Shown in pieces: positions 1 through 9,113 of a stretch of DNA of 64,000 nucleotides. Position 1 is the stretch's first letter. Every line of letters starts with the position of its first letter. The translations under genes and the position numbers were made by a program. A model generated the notes under the pieces. That model did not search any database. It saw only the letters and a program-made list of their open reading frames with translations, and was not told where the DNA came from. Source of the DNA: Sphingomonas baiyangensis (GTDB taxonomy: Bacteria; Pseudomonadota; Alphaproteobacteria; Sphingomonadales; Sphingomonadaceae); the NCBI RefSeq assembly GCF_005144715.1, contig NZ_SWKR01000002.1, positions 1 through 64,000 on the forward strand, in the 5' to 3' direction.

Positions 1-1
1 C

Positions 2-1828
2 CCGCTGATCGAGGGGTTGCAGGGCAGGGTGGGCGATGCCGACTGGCTGCGCGGCCCCCACATCATCGCCACCGCCAAGCATTTCCTCGGCGACGGCGGC
101 ACTCTGGGCGGCAAGGACCAGGGCGACACGCAGGTGAGCGAGGCCGATCTGCGCCGGCTGTTCGCCGCGCCGTACATTCCCGCGATCGAGGCGGGCGTGC
201 AGTCGATCATGGTGAGCTTCTCGAGCTGGAACGGCGTGAAGATGCACGGGCATCGCCCGCTGCTGCGCGGCGTCGTCAAGGATCGCTGGGGATTCGACGG
301 GCTGTTGGTGGGTGACTGGAACGGCCATGGCCAGGTGCCCGGCTGCACGCCCGACAACTGCCGCCAGACCTTCATCGCCGGGCTCGACATGGCGATGGCG
401 CCCGACAGCTGGAAGGGGCTGTGGACCAACACGCTGGCGCAGGCGAAGGACGGATCGCTGCCGATGGCAGTGCTCGACGATGCGGTGCGGCGCATCCTGC
501 GCGTCAAGCTGCGCGCGGGGCTGTTCGAGGCGGCGAGGCCCTCGCAGCGGCCCTATGCCGGGCGGTTCGATCTGCTCGGCAGTGCCGATCATCGCGCGGT
601 CGCGCGCCAGGCGGTGCGCGAATCGCTGGTGCTGCTCAAGAACGCCGGCTCGGTGCTGCCGCTGAAGCCAGGCGCGCGCATCCTCGTGGCAGGCGACGGC
701 GCCGACAACCTGACGATGCAGACGGGCGGCTGGACGCTGACCTGGCAGGGCACCGGCACGACGCGCGCCGACTTCCCCAACGGCCAGACGATCGCCGAGG
801 CAATGGCGGCCGAGGCGAAGGCGGCGGGCGGCAGCGTCACCCACTCGGCCGATGGCAGCTTCACCGAGCGGCCCGACGTGGCGGTCGTCGTCTATGGCGA
901 GACGCCCTATGCCGAGTTCCAGGGCGACCGCACCGATGTGGGCTTTGACGATACGGGCGAGCATCTGGCGCTGCTGCGCCGCCTCAAGGCCGCAGGCATC
1001 CCGACGATATCGGTGTTCCTGTCGGGCCGGCCGCTATGGGTGAACCCGCAGCTCAACGCCTCCGACGCGTTCGTCGCCGCCTGGCTGCCCGGCTCCGAGG
1101 GCGGCGGCGTCGCCGACATGCTGTTCGGCAAGGCCGACTTCACCGGCAAGCTGCCCTATAGCTGGCCGCGCGAAAGCGACGACACCGCCCTCAACACCGG
1201 CGACAAGAACTACGACCCGCTGTTCGCCTATGGCTATGGTCTGACGCTGAAGGACAAGGGCGAGCTGGCACCGCTCCCCGAAACGCGCGCGACGCCGTCG
1301 CAGACCGAACGCGACACGCTGTTCGCCGCGGGTCGCGCAGGCGCGGGCAAGCGCCTGCTGGTGGGCGCGCCGGGCGCGCTCGCGGCGGGGCCGGGTGACG
1401 ACCGCATCACCGCGCGCGGTGCCGATCGTGCCGCGCAGGAAGACAGCGTGCAGCTGCGCTGGAGCGGTCGCGGCGAGGCGGTCGCGGCGATCGTCGCCGA
1501 ACCGCCGCTCGACCTGGCGACCGGCGGCGCGGCGCGTGCGTTGCTGCTCGATCTGCGCGTCGATACGCCGCCATCGAGCGACGTGTCGCTGTCGATCCGC
1601 TGCGGAGCTGGCTGTTCGGGCAGCATCGCGATCACGCCGCAACTGCGCGCCGCGGCTCGGGGGCAATGGACGCAGCTTTCCGTGCCGCTCGCGTGCATCG
1701 TCAAGCCGGGTACCCCGCTCGGCGCGATCGACACCCCGCTCTCGATCGGTACCGCCGGAACGCTGGGCATCACGCTGTCGGGTGCCCGGATCGTCGCGGC
1801 AGCCGAGGGAGCGGCCTGCCCACAATAG
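2..1828 (+). CDS. Glycoside hydrolase family 3 beta-glucosidase, 5' end outside the window
   Basis: This is a family 3 glycoside hydrolase of the exo-beta-glucosidase (ExoP-like) type, acting on beta-glucosides, probably in the periplasm. The frame is open from base 2, so the gene starts before the window and roughly the first 200 residues are missing. The KHFLGDGGT motif of the (beta/alpha)8 barrel is present, and VGDWNGHGQ carries the Asp expected as nucleophile. A second alpha/beta domain (VLVAGDGADN onward) follows, with LPGSEGGGVADMLFG and GKLPYSWPR typical of the family. The last ~140 residues look like the galactose-binding-like C-terminal domain of ExoP-type enzymes. The receptor downstream may belong with it, but a Fur-like box between them argues for separate control. 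Confidence 0.9.
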   Translation, partial: PLIEGLQGRVGDADWLRGPHIIATAKHFLGDGGTLGGKDQGDTQVSEADLRRLFAAPYIPAIEAGVQSIMVSFSSWNGVKMHGHRPLLRGVVKDRWGFDGLLVGDWNGHGQVPGCTPDNCRQTFIAGLDMAMAPDSWKGLWTNTLAQAKDGSLPMAVLDDAVRRILRVKLRAGLFEAARPSQRPYAGRFDLLGSADHRAVARQAVRESLVLLKNAGSVLPLKPGARILVAGDGADNLTMQTGGWTLTWQGTGTTRADFPNGQTIAEAMAAEAKAAGGSVTHSADGSFTERPDVAVVVYGETPYAEFQGDRTDVGFDDTGEHLALLRRLKAAGIPTISVFLSGRPLWVNPQLNASDAFVAAWLPGSEGGGVADMLFGKADFTGKLPYSWPRESDDTALNTGDKNYDPLFAYGYGLTLKDKGELAPLPETRATPSQTERDTLFAAGRAGAGKRLLVGAPGALAAGPGDDRITARGADRAAQEDSVQLRWSGRGEAVAAIVAEPPLDLATGGAARALLLDLRVDTPPSSDVSLSIRCGAGCSGSIAITPQLRAAARGQWTQLSVPLACIVKPGTPLGAIDTPLSIGTAGTLGITLSGARIVAAAEGAACPQ

Positions 1829-1850
1829 TTTGCAACAACGCTCTTGATAG

Positions 1851-1865
1851 TGAGATTGACTCGCA
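1851..1865 (+). promoter_or_regulatory. Candidate Fur box before the siderophore receptor
   Basis: The sequence TGAGATTGACTCGCA is an imperfect inverted repeat (TGAGA-N5-TCGCA, one mismatch) followed by TTAGA. It resembles alphaproteobacterial Fur sites of the TGCGA-N5-TCNCA type. It lies 31 bases before the receptor start and just after the hydrolase stop. Fur control fits the iron-uptake gene set downstream. Prediction by eye only. Confidence 0.4.
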
Positions 1866-1896
1866 TTAGAGCCAGCCCAACGAAAAGGGTGGGCCA

Positions 1897-4047
1897 ATGC
1901 GATCGATCAAGCCGTTTCTTCTGACCGTCACCACGCTGGCGAGCGCGCCTGCCGCGGCACAAAGCTTCACGCCGGTTGCTGAGCAGAGCGCCGAAATCCT
2001 CGTCATCGGCCAGGACCAGTCGTCAGGCGGTGCTACCAAGACCGACACGCCGGCGATCGAGGTGCCGCAGCCCGTCACGATCATTCCCGCCGAACTGTAC
2101 GAAGCGCAGGGCGCGGTCTCGATCTCGGACACGCTCAACTATGTCGCGGGCGTGCAGGCCAATCCCTATGGGCCTGACAGTCGCGTCGATGGCGCGTTCA
2201 TCCGCGGGCTCAACGCGCTGCAGTTCCGCGACGGGATGCGTGACATCTTCAGCTTCTATGCGAGCATCCGCGCCGATCCGTATAATTTCTCGAGCGTACA
2301 GGTGCTGCGCGGCCCCTCGTCGATGCTGTTTGGACAGGGCGCGCTGGGCGGCCTCATCAACCTCAACTCCAAGCTGCCGTCGCGTGTTGCGACAGGCGAG
2401 GTCGCGGTCCGCTACGGTTCGTTCGACCGTTTCGAGGCATTGGCCGATGTGACCGGACCGATCACCGAAGGGCTGGCTGCGCGCATCGTGGCACGTATGC
2501 GCGATTCGGGTACGCAGACCGATTTCGTGCCCGACGATCGCGTGATGATCTCGCCCTCGGTCACCTGGTCGCCGAGCGCCAGCACCGACATCACGCTGCT
2601 CGGCCTGTATCAGGAGGACGATAGCGGTTCGACCTCCCAGTTCCTGCCGCTGGTGGGAACGATCCTGCCCAACCCCAATGGCCGCCTGCCCAATGACCGC
2701 TTCATCGGCAAGCCGGGCTGGGATCGCTATGACGGACGCCTGTTGCAGGGCACCGGCATCGTCGACCATCGCTTCGGCGACCGCGCCAAGCTCAGCCTCA
2801 AGCTGCGCTATATCGACAGCGATCTCAGCTACTTCACGCACTATCCCAACAGCTATTCGAACCCCGCCAACCCCTATGTGCTGCTCGATCCGCTGACGGG
2901 TGCGCCGGTGATCGATCCTGCGACCGACACCGCGCTTCCCGATCCCGAGCAGCGCACGATCGGCCTGTATTACGATGCCAGCATCGCCCGCATGGAGATA
3001 TTCTCGACCGACAATAATGTGCAGTTCGGCTTCAACACCGGTGCCGCGATCGAGCATCTGCTGCTCGCCGGGGTCGACTATAGCTGGAACCGCGTGCGCA
3101 AGACGGGTGCTTTCGGCATCGAATATATCGACATCTACGACATCGACTATGACGCCATCTCCGATTTCGGCGGTGGCCTGCCGCCGGGTGCCGAGCCCTC
3201 GGAAGATGTCGAGCAGACGCAGCTCGGCTTTTATGTTCAGGACCAGATCCGCCTGTGGGATCGCGTGTCGGTCGTGCTCGGCGCCCGGCGTGATCGCGTG
3301 ACGAGCCGCTCGTTCGGCGGTGCGCAGGTAGCGCAGAGCGCAACGACCTTCCGCGCCGGCGTGATCGGCGAGATCGTCCCCGGTCTGTCGCCGTTCCTAA
3401 GCTACACCGAGAGCTTCGAGCCGATCGCCGGAATTGCGAGCAACGGCAATCCCTTCGTGCCCAAACAGGGCAACCAGTATGAAGCGGGCATCAAGTATCA
3501 GCCCAATGCCGCGAGCATGGTCACGCTGACTGCCTATCGCATCAAGGAGAACAATCGCCCCGTCGACGATCCCTCCACGCCCGACCCGTTCGACCAGCGG
3601 CAGGCGGGATCGCTGACTTCGCAGGGCGTCGAGTTCGAGGCGCGGACGCTGCTGCCGGGGCAGGTGCAGCTCATCGCCAATTACAGCTACAACGAAGCCG
3701 AGATCGACGGCACCAACCAGCAGATCGACAATGTGCCCAAGCACAATGCCTCGGTCTGGGCGGCGCGCAGCTTCGCGCTGGGCAATGACCTCGGGCTGCG
3801 GCTGGGCGGCGGCGTGCGCTATGCCGGCGAGAACATCTCCTACGGCTTCGCTTTTCCCAACGGCATCGTCACGCCCGATTACACGCTGGTCGACGGTTTC
3901 GCCGAAGTAAGCTGGCACCGCTGGCGCTTCTCGGTCAACGCCACCAACCTATTGGGCGAAAGCTATTATTCGGCGTGCCTCGCGCGCGGCGACTGCTTCA
4001 TCGGGGCCGAGCGCAACATCTTCGGCACGCTGGGCTACCGTTTCTGA
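1897..4047 (+). CDS. TonB-dependent siderophore receptor
   Basis: A 716-residue outer-membrane receptor of the ferric-siderophore class. It has a signal peptide (SIKPFLLTVTTLASAPAAAQ), a plug domain with VPQPVTIIPAELYEAQGA and the VQVLRGPSSMLFGQGALGGLINLNSKLP segment typical of siderophore receptors, then a 22-strand-type barrel ending in a C-terminal Phe (LGYRF). Energy comes from TonB-ExbBD, not encoded here. The start follows an AAAGGGTGGG purine tract. The stop overlaps the next start (TGATG), so the small membrane gene and the PepSY gene are translationally coupled, forming a three-gene iron-uptake operon. The siderophore cannot be told from sequence. Confidence 0.93.
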   Translation: MRSIKPFLLTVTTLASAPAAAQSFTPVAEQSAEILVIGQDQSSGGATKTDTPAIEVPQPVTIIPAELYEAQGAVSISDTLNYVAGVQANPYGPDSRVDGAFIRGLNALQFRDGMRDIFSFYASIRADPYNFSSVQVLRGPSSMLFGQGALGGLINLNSKLPSRVATGEVAVRYGSFDRFEALADVTGPITEGLAARIVARMRDSGTQTDFVPDDRVMISPSVTWSPSASTDITLLGLYQEDDSGSTSQFLPLVGTILPNPNGRLPNDRFIGKPGWDRYDGRLLQGTGIVDHRFGDRAKLSLKLRYIDSDLSYFTHYPNSYSNPANPYVLLDPLTGAPVIDPATDTALPDPEQRTIGLYYDASIARMEIFSTDNNVQFGFNTGAAIEHLLLAGVDYSWNRVRKTGAFGIEYIDIYDIDYDAISDFGGGLPPGAEPSEDVEQTQLGFYVQDQIRLWDRVSVVLGARRDRVTSRSFGGAQVAQSATTFRAGVIGEIVPGLSPFLSYTESFEPIAGIASNGNPFVPKQGNQYEAGIKYQPNAASMVTLTAYRIKENNRPVDDPSTPDPFDQRQAGSLTSQGVEFEARTLLPGQVQLIANYSYNEAEIDGTNQQIDNVPKHNASVWAARSFALGNDLGLRLGGGVRYAGENISYGFAFPNGIVTPDYTLVDGFAEVSWHRWRFSVNATNLLGESYYSACLARGDCFIGAERNIFGTLGYRF

Positions 4048-4625
4048 TGGGCAGCGGCGCGCTCCCCCTGTGGATCGCCGGCTTGCTCGGCGCGGGCGGG
4101 GTGGGCGTGCTGCGCCATGCCTGGTCGCTGCCTCAGCGTTCGCCGGGGTGGAACGCGGCGGGCTGGCTCGCCATCGCCGCCGCCGTCGTCGTCGCATGGG
4201 GCCATTCGGGGGCGTGGGGCGTGTCGGTCGCGGCGCTGGTGACGACGACGGCGGCGTTCGTCGCGCTTGGCGTCGCCGGCGCCACCGCGCCCCGCGGCCG
4301 TGCGGCATCGTCGAACCGGCGTGCGGGCATGTTGCCGCAGCCGGGCGAGCCGCGGCATCTGGCTCGCCGGCTCGGCACCTTCGCGATCGTCATGCCGCTG
4401 GGCTTCGCGGTCGCGCTGCTGCTGGGGCTGGCGACGCGTGGCCTCGGCATGGCGCTGGGCTGGGGTGAGGCGAATGCGAATGTCGCCGCGCTGTTCGTGG
4501 TGCCGCTCGGCTGGGCGGTGCTGGCCACGGTGCTGCTGATGCAGACGCGGCGCATGCAGTTGCTGACGATGGCGGGGTGCGCGATCCTGTGCGCGCCGCT
4601 GATGCTGACGGGGTGGGGATCATGA
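4047..4625 (+). CDS. Small hydrophobic membrane protein, iron operon
   Basis: A 192-residue, very hydrophobic protein with about five or six predicted membrane segments and a positively charged loop in the middle (GRAASSNRRAG). I chose the ATG at 4047 because it overlaps the receptor stop (TGATG) and begins a hydrophobic helix, while the upstream part of the frame is a shadow of the receptor. It overlaps the PepSY gene by ATGA. Small membrane proteins are common between siderophore receptors and PepSY proteins in sphingomonads and xanthomonads. No catalytic motif is visible; an accessory role in siderophore handling or reduction is inferred from position only. Confidence 0.75.
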   Translation: MGSGALPLWIAGLLGAGGVGVLRHAWSLPQRSPGWNAAGWLAIAAAVVVAWGHSGAWGVSVAALVTTTAAFVALGVAGATAPRGRAASSNRRAGMLPQPGEPRHLARRLGTFAIVMPLGFAVALLLGLATRGLGMALGWGEANANVAALFVVPLGWAVLATVLLMQTRRMQLLTMAGCAILCAPLMLTGWGS

Positions 4626-5935
4626 AGCTGGTGCCGAGTGCCGCGACGGTGAAGAACGCGCTGTCGGCGCATGCCGCGATCGGCCTGCTCGCCGGCGCGC
4701 TGCTCTATCTGGTGTGCCTGAGCGGCACCGTGCTGGTGTTCTACGAGGAATGGCAGCGCGCCGAGCAGGTCGACGCGCCCGAGATGACCGCGATCGACGC
4801 GCAGGCGGTGCAGCGCGGCGTGGCGGCGGTGCTCGAAAGCGAGCGCGGCAAGCCGCCCACCACGCATCTCTATGTCCACCTGCCCGTGCCCGAACTGCCA
4901 CGCGCGACGATCACCACCGATACGCAGGCCGTGCATCTCGACGCCGCGGGCCGCATCGCAGCGCCCGAGGAGAACAAGTGGTCGGAGTTCCTCTACGGCC
5001 TGCACTATACGCTGCATCTACCGGGCGTTGTCGGCATCACTATCGTCGGCATTCTGGGCATGCTGATGTTCGCGCTGTCGATCACCGGCCTGCTCGCGCA
5101 TCCGCGCATCTTCCGTGACGCGTTCCGGCTGCGCACGCGCCATGGCGGCGGCGTGGGGCTGGCCGACTGGCACAACCGGCTGAGCGTGTGGACGCTGCCC
5201 TTCGGCCTCGCCATCGCGATAACCGGCGCGGCGATCGGGCTCGCGAGCGTCACCGCCTATGCGCTGGCGAGCCGCTATTACGGCAACGATCTCGAGGCGG
5301 TGTACGCCCCCATCTTCGGCGGCGAGGCGAAGCCCGATACCGCGCCCGGCCCCGTGCCCGCGGTGGCGACCGCGCTCGACTATATGGCGCGCAACCATCC
5401 CGATATAGCGATCACCTATGTGACGCTGCACGATCCGATGACCGCGGGCCAGCATATCCAGATCGTCGCGAGCCCGCCGCGCCGGCTCATCTTCGGCGAA
5501 TATTACGCTTTCGACGCCGCCGGACGCTTCCACGGCACTGCCGGGCTATCGGACGGTGCGATCGGCCAGCAGATGGCGGCGTCGAACTACAACCTGCATT
5601 TCGGCAATTATGGCGGGCTGCCGGTCAAGATCGCCTATTGCCTGTTCGGCCTCGCGCTGACGGTCGTGAGTGCCACGGGCGTGTATATCTGGCTCGGCAA
5701 GCGCCGCCGCCGCGGCGTGTACGAGCCGCGGCTACTGGGTGCGTGGCACGGCGTGATCTGGGGGGCGCCTGCCGCACTCGCGGTCACGCTCGTCGCGCGG
5801 TTCGCCTTCGGCAACGCTGCGCCGTTCACAGCGATCTTCTGGGGGCTGCTGGTGCTGGCGATTGTGGGCGCGGTGCTCGTCGCCGGGCGCCGTGCCGCCG
5901 CCGAAGCATCAATCGGCGCGCCGGCCACCATATAG
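4622..5935 (+). CDS. PepSY-associated transmembrane (iron-regulated) protein
   Basis: A 437-residue inner-membrane protein of the PepSY-TM family. The first helix (AIGLLAGALLYLVCLSGTVLVFYEEW) precedes a periplasmic PepSY region. HYTLHLPGVVGITIVGILGMLMFALSITGLLAHPRIF is the typical family signature, followed by WHNRLSVWTLPFGLAIAITGA and two further helix pairs. Conserved histidines in the helices suggest haem-linked electron transfer; proteins of this family are proposed to act as ferric-siderophore reductases. The start is the ATG overlapping the previous stop (ATGA). The 3' end overlaps the convergent amidohydrolase by 27 bases, leaving no room for a terminator outside coding DNA. Confidence 0.88.
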   Translation: MKLVPSAATVKNALSAHAAIGLLAGALLYLVCLSGTVLVFYEEWQRAEQVDAPEMTAIDAQAVQRGVAAVLESERGKPPTTHLYVHLPVPELPRATITTDTQAVHLDAAGRIAAPEENKWSEFLYGLHYTLHLPGVVGITIVGILGMLMFALSITGLLAHPRIFRDAFRLRTRHGGGVGLADWHNRLSVWTLPFGLAIAITGAAIGLASVTAYALASRYYGNDLEAVYAPIFGGEAKPDTAPGPVPAVATALDYMARNHPDIAITYVTLHDPMTAGQHIQIVASPPRRLIFGEYYAFDAAGRFHGTAGLSDGAIGQQMAASNYNLHFGNYGGLPVKIAYCLFGLALTVVSATGVYIWLGKRRRRGVYEPRLLGAWHGVIWGAPAALAVTLVARFAFGNAAPFTAIFWGLLVLAIVGAVLVAGRRAAAEASIGAPATI

Positions 5936-7042
5936 GCGGAACACCTGCTCGGCATTGGTCTGCATCAGCATCTTCTTGTGCTCGGCGGGAATGGCCAGAT
6001 GGTCGTGCGCCGCGACCTCGGCCGCCGAGACCTGATAAGGATAGTCCATCGCATAGAGCATACGCTCGGGCCCGAGAACGTCCTGGCAGAAGCGGATCGC
6101 CGGTTCCCACGCCACGCCGCTAGTGGTGATCCAGATGTTGTTGCGGAAATAATGCGATACCTTGTGCTTGAGCTTCACCGCAGGCTGCCCGCCGCGCAGG
6201 CCGGGCCGCCCGTCGGCGTTGCTCTGCATCCAGTCGAACCGATAAAGCAGCAGCGGCAGCGCCTCGCCCATATGGCCGATGACGAGCCTTAACCTGGGAA
6301 AGCGATCGAACGCGCCCGAAAAGATCAGGCCCATCACGTGCATCCAGACTTCATGCGTGAAGCCCGCCAGCGCGCCGGTGAAAGCCCGTTCGGCATAGGG
6401 GGCGACCCATTGCGTGGGCGGCGTGGTGGGATGGATGTAGAGTGCTGCGTCGTGCGCCTCGAGCGCTTCGAGCACGGGTAGGAACTGCGGCTCGTCGAGA
6501 TAGCGACCCTGGGTGTGCGAATTAACGACCGCGCCCGCGAGCTTGAGGTCGCGCATGCCACGCTCGATCTCGCGCACGGCGGCGGGCACGTCCTGCGGCG
6601 CGAAGGCGAGCAGGCCCGAAAAGCGATCGGGATGCGCGCGGCAGGCCTCGGCCAGCCGGTCGTTCGAGAGTGCGGCGAGATGCGTGGCGATGCCGCGCTC
6701 GAGCACCTGCACGCCCGGCGCCGTTAACAGCAGCAGCTGGTGATCGATGCCGAGCGCGTCCATCCGCGCGATTCGGCCGGGGCCGATGTCGCAAAGCTGC
6801 GCCTGCAATGCGGGCAGTCCTGCGAACATCGCGCCCATGCGCAGCGATGCGTCGTCGGGCGGGCAGGCCGAGTGCAGAAGATCGAGCTGCGCGGCGGGGA
6901 TTTCGGGGATGCTCCACGCTTCCTCCACCGCGATGCGGCGATAGGGCGGGGCGGGGTCGATCGCGCGATCGGGATTGGCGAAGCACGAGACCGCGCCGTC
7001 ATTCTCCATGCCGCCCGCTGCAGCCCCCGATCGATCGCTCAT
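5909..7042 (-). CDS. Amidohydrolase-family decarboxylase, gamma-resorcylate decarboxylase-like
   Basis: A 377-residue member of the amidohydrolase_2 (ACMSD-like) decarboxylases, which remove carboxyl groups from hydroxylated aromatic acids using one divalent metal. The expected ligands are present: EE in RIAVEEAW, His in YIHPTTPP, the His of VIGHMGEALP, and Asp in YAMDYPYQ. This motif set is shared by 2,6-dihydroxybenzoate and 5-carboxyvanillate decarboxylases. The start is supported by a GGGAAAGGGAAAG tract before the ATG. It lies 21 bases downstream of the MFS carrier gene on the same strand, so carrier and enzyme probably form one operon opposite the MarR gene. The exact aromatic substrate is unknown. 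Confidence 0.85.
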   Translation of the reverse strand: MSDRSGAAAGGMENDGAVSCFANPDRAIDPAPPYRRIAVEEAWSIPEIPAAQLDLLHSACPPDDASLRMGAMFAGLPALQAQLCDIGPGRIARMDALGIDHQLLLLTAPGVQVLERGIATHLAALSNDRLAEACRAHPDRFSGLLAFAPQDVPAAVREIERGMRDLKLAGAVVNSHTQGRYLDEPQFLPVLEALEAHDAALYIHPTTPPTQWVAPYAERAFTGALAGFTHEVWMHVMGLIFSGAFDRFPRLRLVIGHMGEALPLLLYRFDWMQSNADGRPGLRGGQPAVKLKHKVSHYFRNNIWITTSGVAWEPAIRFCQDVLGPERMLYAMDYPYQVSAAEVAAHDHLAIPAEHKKMLMQTNAEQVFRLYGGRRAD

Positions 7043-7063
7043 CGCTTTCCCTTTCCCGAAATG

Positions 7064-8506
7064 TCAGTGGCCGAGCGTGCGTGTGCCGATGCCGCGATGC
7101 ACCGCCACCAGCGCCCCCGCGATCAGCACGGGGATCAGGCCGGCCACGAGAAATACCTGCGCAAGCGAGGCGCCGCTCGCGATCATCAACCCGCCGAGCG
7201 CGGGCATCGCGATGCCGCCGACGCGCCCCATGCCGAACGCCCAGCCCACCCCCGAGGCGCGGATGCCGGTGGGGTAGGCCTGTGCGCAGATCGCGTTGAT
7301 CCCCGCCTGGCCACCCGCCTGGCAATATCCCCACACCACCAGCGCGACGATGAAGGCGGAACTGGCGAAGGGCAGCGTGCCGAGCAGCATGATCGCCAGC
7401 GCATCGCCTGCGAACAGGATCAGCAGCATGCGGATGCGGCCGAAGCGATCCATCAAAAAGCCGATGCTGGTCGTGCCTGCGAGACCGCCCGTGAAGCCGA
7501 TGAGCGAGAAGGCCGCCCAGCGGCTGAGCGGCACGCCGCCGAGCACGTTGAAGAAGGTCGCCATCCATGCGCCCAGCAGCGAGATGAGGCCAAGCGCGAG
7601 GAAGAAGGTGAGCCACAGCGCCAGCGTCATCGGCGCGCGCCCGTCCCGCAGCACCGCCGTCGCGTCGCCCTGGCGGGGTGCGGCGCGCCGTGCCGCTTCG
7701 CTGCCGAGCGCGAAGCGATCGACATGGCCAAGGTCGAGCGTTGGGTCGATGCGCAGCAGCGCAGCCTTGATGCGCGGGTCGCCGGGGTCGCGGCGGATGC
7801 GGAATTGCAGCGATTCATCGGTCGCCAGTGCGAAGATCGGCGCCAGCACCAGCGGCACCACGCCGCCGATGACGAACGCGCTTTCCCAGCCATAGCGATC
7901 GAGCAGCCCGATAGTGACGAGCGAGGCGAGCGCGCCGCCCGCGGTATAGCCCGAAAAGGCGATGGCGACGAAGGCGGCACGCCGCCTCGGCGGCGCGCAT
8001 TCGGTCAACATCGCCGCGGCATTGGGGATAACGCCGGCAAGGAACAGCCCCGCGACGCCGCGCAGGATCGCCACGTCGCGCAGCGTCGCGGCCCAGATGG
8101 GCGCGAGCGTGAGCAGGCCGAAGACGATCGTGCACAGCAGCAGCACGCGTTTGCGCCCGAACCGGTCGGAAAGCGGGCCCACCGCGAACGAGCCGATCGC
8201 CAGCCCGGCCTGCTGGAGCACGAAAATGAGCGTGAGCGCGGTGATCGGCTCGCCGAAGTCGCGGGCCATGGCAGGCGCGATCTTGCCGAGCATGAACACG
8301 TCATAGCCGTCGATCAGCATGATGAGCGTCATCAGCACCAGCAGCGGCAGGTGCGGCGCCACGCGCGTCTGCGCGTCGAGCACCGGTTGCACGTCGAATG
8401 CGGGAGGGTCGTCGGGCAACTGCGTCAAGAAACGGTGCTCGCCGTCGCGCGAGCAGCGGCGCCATCGCATCGTTCGCGCTCGGCTGCGTGCACGCGACCT
8501 CTCCAT
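7064..8506 (-). CDS. MFS transporter, aromatic acid:H+ symporter (AAHS) type
   Basis: A 480-residue 12-helix carrier. The TM1 motif LIDGYDVFMLG and the loop motif GPLSDRFGRKRVLL mark the AAHS branch of the major facilitator superfamily (PcaK, BenK, VanK and, in SYK-6, the 5,5'-dehydrodivanillate carrier DdvK). It probably imports an aromatic acid with protons. A long central cytoplasmic loop separates helices 6 and 7. The start is uncertain: the listed ATG gives an Arg-rich N-terminus with a weak ribosome site, and translation could begin up to about 40 residues later. It is divergent from a MarR regulator, with palindromes between them, and followed by a decarboxylase-like gene. Confidence 0.85.
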   Translation of the reverse strand: MERSRARSRARTMRWRRCSRDGEHRFLTQLPDDPPAFDVQPVLDAQTRVAPHLPLLVLMTLIMLIDGYDVFMLGKIAPAMARDFGEPITALTLIFVLQQAGLAIGSFAVGPLSDRFGRKRVLLLCTIVFGLLTLAPIWAATLRDVAILRGVAGLFLAGVIPNAAAMLTECAPPRRRAAFVAIAFSGYTAGGALASLVTIGLLDRYGWESAFVIGGVVPLVLAPIFALATDESLQFRIRRDPGDPRIKAALLRIDPTLDLGHVDRFALGSEAARRAAPRQGDATAVLRDGRAPMTLALWLTFFLALGLISLLGAWMATFFNVLGGVPLSRWAAFSLIGFTGGLAGTTSIGFLMDRFGRIRMLLILFAGDALAIMLLGTLPFASSAFIVALVVWGYCQAGGQAGINAICAQAYPTGIRASGVGWAFGMGRVGGIAMPALGGLMIASGASLAQVFLVAGLIPVLIAGALVAVHRGIGTRTLGH

Positions 8507-8551
8507 CCTGTATCTGCTTCAAGCATGGTTGTCGCTGAGGATGCTGTCAAC

Positions 8552-8582
8552 TAGATCGATATCTAACTAAATAACTTGTTAT
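8552..8582. promoter_or_regulatory. Candidate MarR operators in the MFS/MarR divergent promoter
   Basis: Two adjacent AT-rich inverted repeats lie in the 86-base gap between the divergent MFS and MarR genes: TAGAT-N4-ATCTA at 8552-8565 and ATAAC-TT-GTTAT at 8571-8582. The second ends 10 bases before the MarR start codon and touches its ribosome site (GGAG), so bound protein would block its own synthesis. Size and AT-richness fit MarR-family operators. A related palindrome stands before the amidohydrolase at 9215. Confidence 0.5.
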
Positions 8583-8592
8583 CTGGAGCAAC

Positions 8593-9090
8593 ATGACCCG
8601 CGCCACACGCCCCGAACCGGCTCCGATGATCTTCGGCGCCACCTATACCGCCACGCCCAAGATGGCAGCGACGCGCCGGGTGATGCTCGTCGGCCGGCGG
8701 TATCGCCGCCTGCTCGATCAGGCGCTGCGCGAGGCGGGCTACAGCCAGGTGCGCTGGGAGATACTGCACGCCATCGCGATGGAAGGCGAGAGCACGCTGA
8801 TGGAGATCGCCAGCCGCATCGGGCTCGAGGCGCCGAGCATCGTTGGGACGATGGAAAAGCTCGATTCGGGCGGATATCTGGAGCGGCATGCCAATGGCGC
8901 CGATCGCCGCTCGCGCATCATCCGACTGACCAACAAGGGTAAGGAGGCGGTCGAGATCATGACGGGCATCGTCGCCAGAGAACGCGAGAAGCTGTGGGCA
9001 GGCGTAGCACCCGCCGACATCGATACGATGCTTAGCGTTCTCAACCGCATGCGCGACAATCTGTGGGAAGGCGAACGCCCCGCGCGCTGA
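8593..9090 (+). CDS. MarR family transcriptional regulator
   Basis: A 165-residue winged-helix regulator. The core reads YRRLLDQALREAGYSQVRWEIL, then a helix-turn-helix (STLMEIASRIGLEAPSIVGTMEKLDSGGYLER) and a wing with the family's DRRSRIIRLTNKG motif. MarR proteins usually repress divergent catabolic genes and release DNA on binding a phenolic ligand. In SYK-6 the dehydrodivanillate genes are controlled by a MarR protein (DdvR), and the arrangement here, beside an AAHS carrier and decarboxylase-like enzymes, is comparable. The likely effector is an aromatic acid or CoA thioester. Palindromes at 8552-8582 and 9136-9154 are candidate targets. Confidence 0.9.
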   Translation: MTRATRPEPAPMIFGATYTATPKMAATRRVMLVGRRYRRLLDQALREAGYSQVRWEILHAIAMEGESTLMEIASRIGLEAPSIVGTMEKLDSGGYLERHANGADRRSRIIRLTNKGKEAVEIMTGIVAREREKLWAGVAPADIDTMLSVLNRMRDNLWEGERPAR

Positions 9091-9113
9091 CACTCGGCCG
9101 GCACACAATTGAT

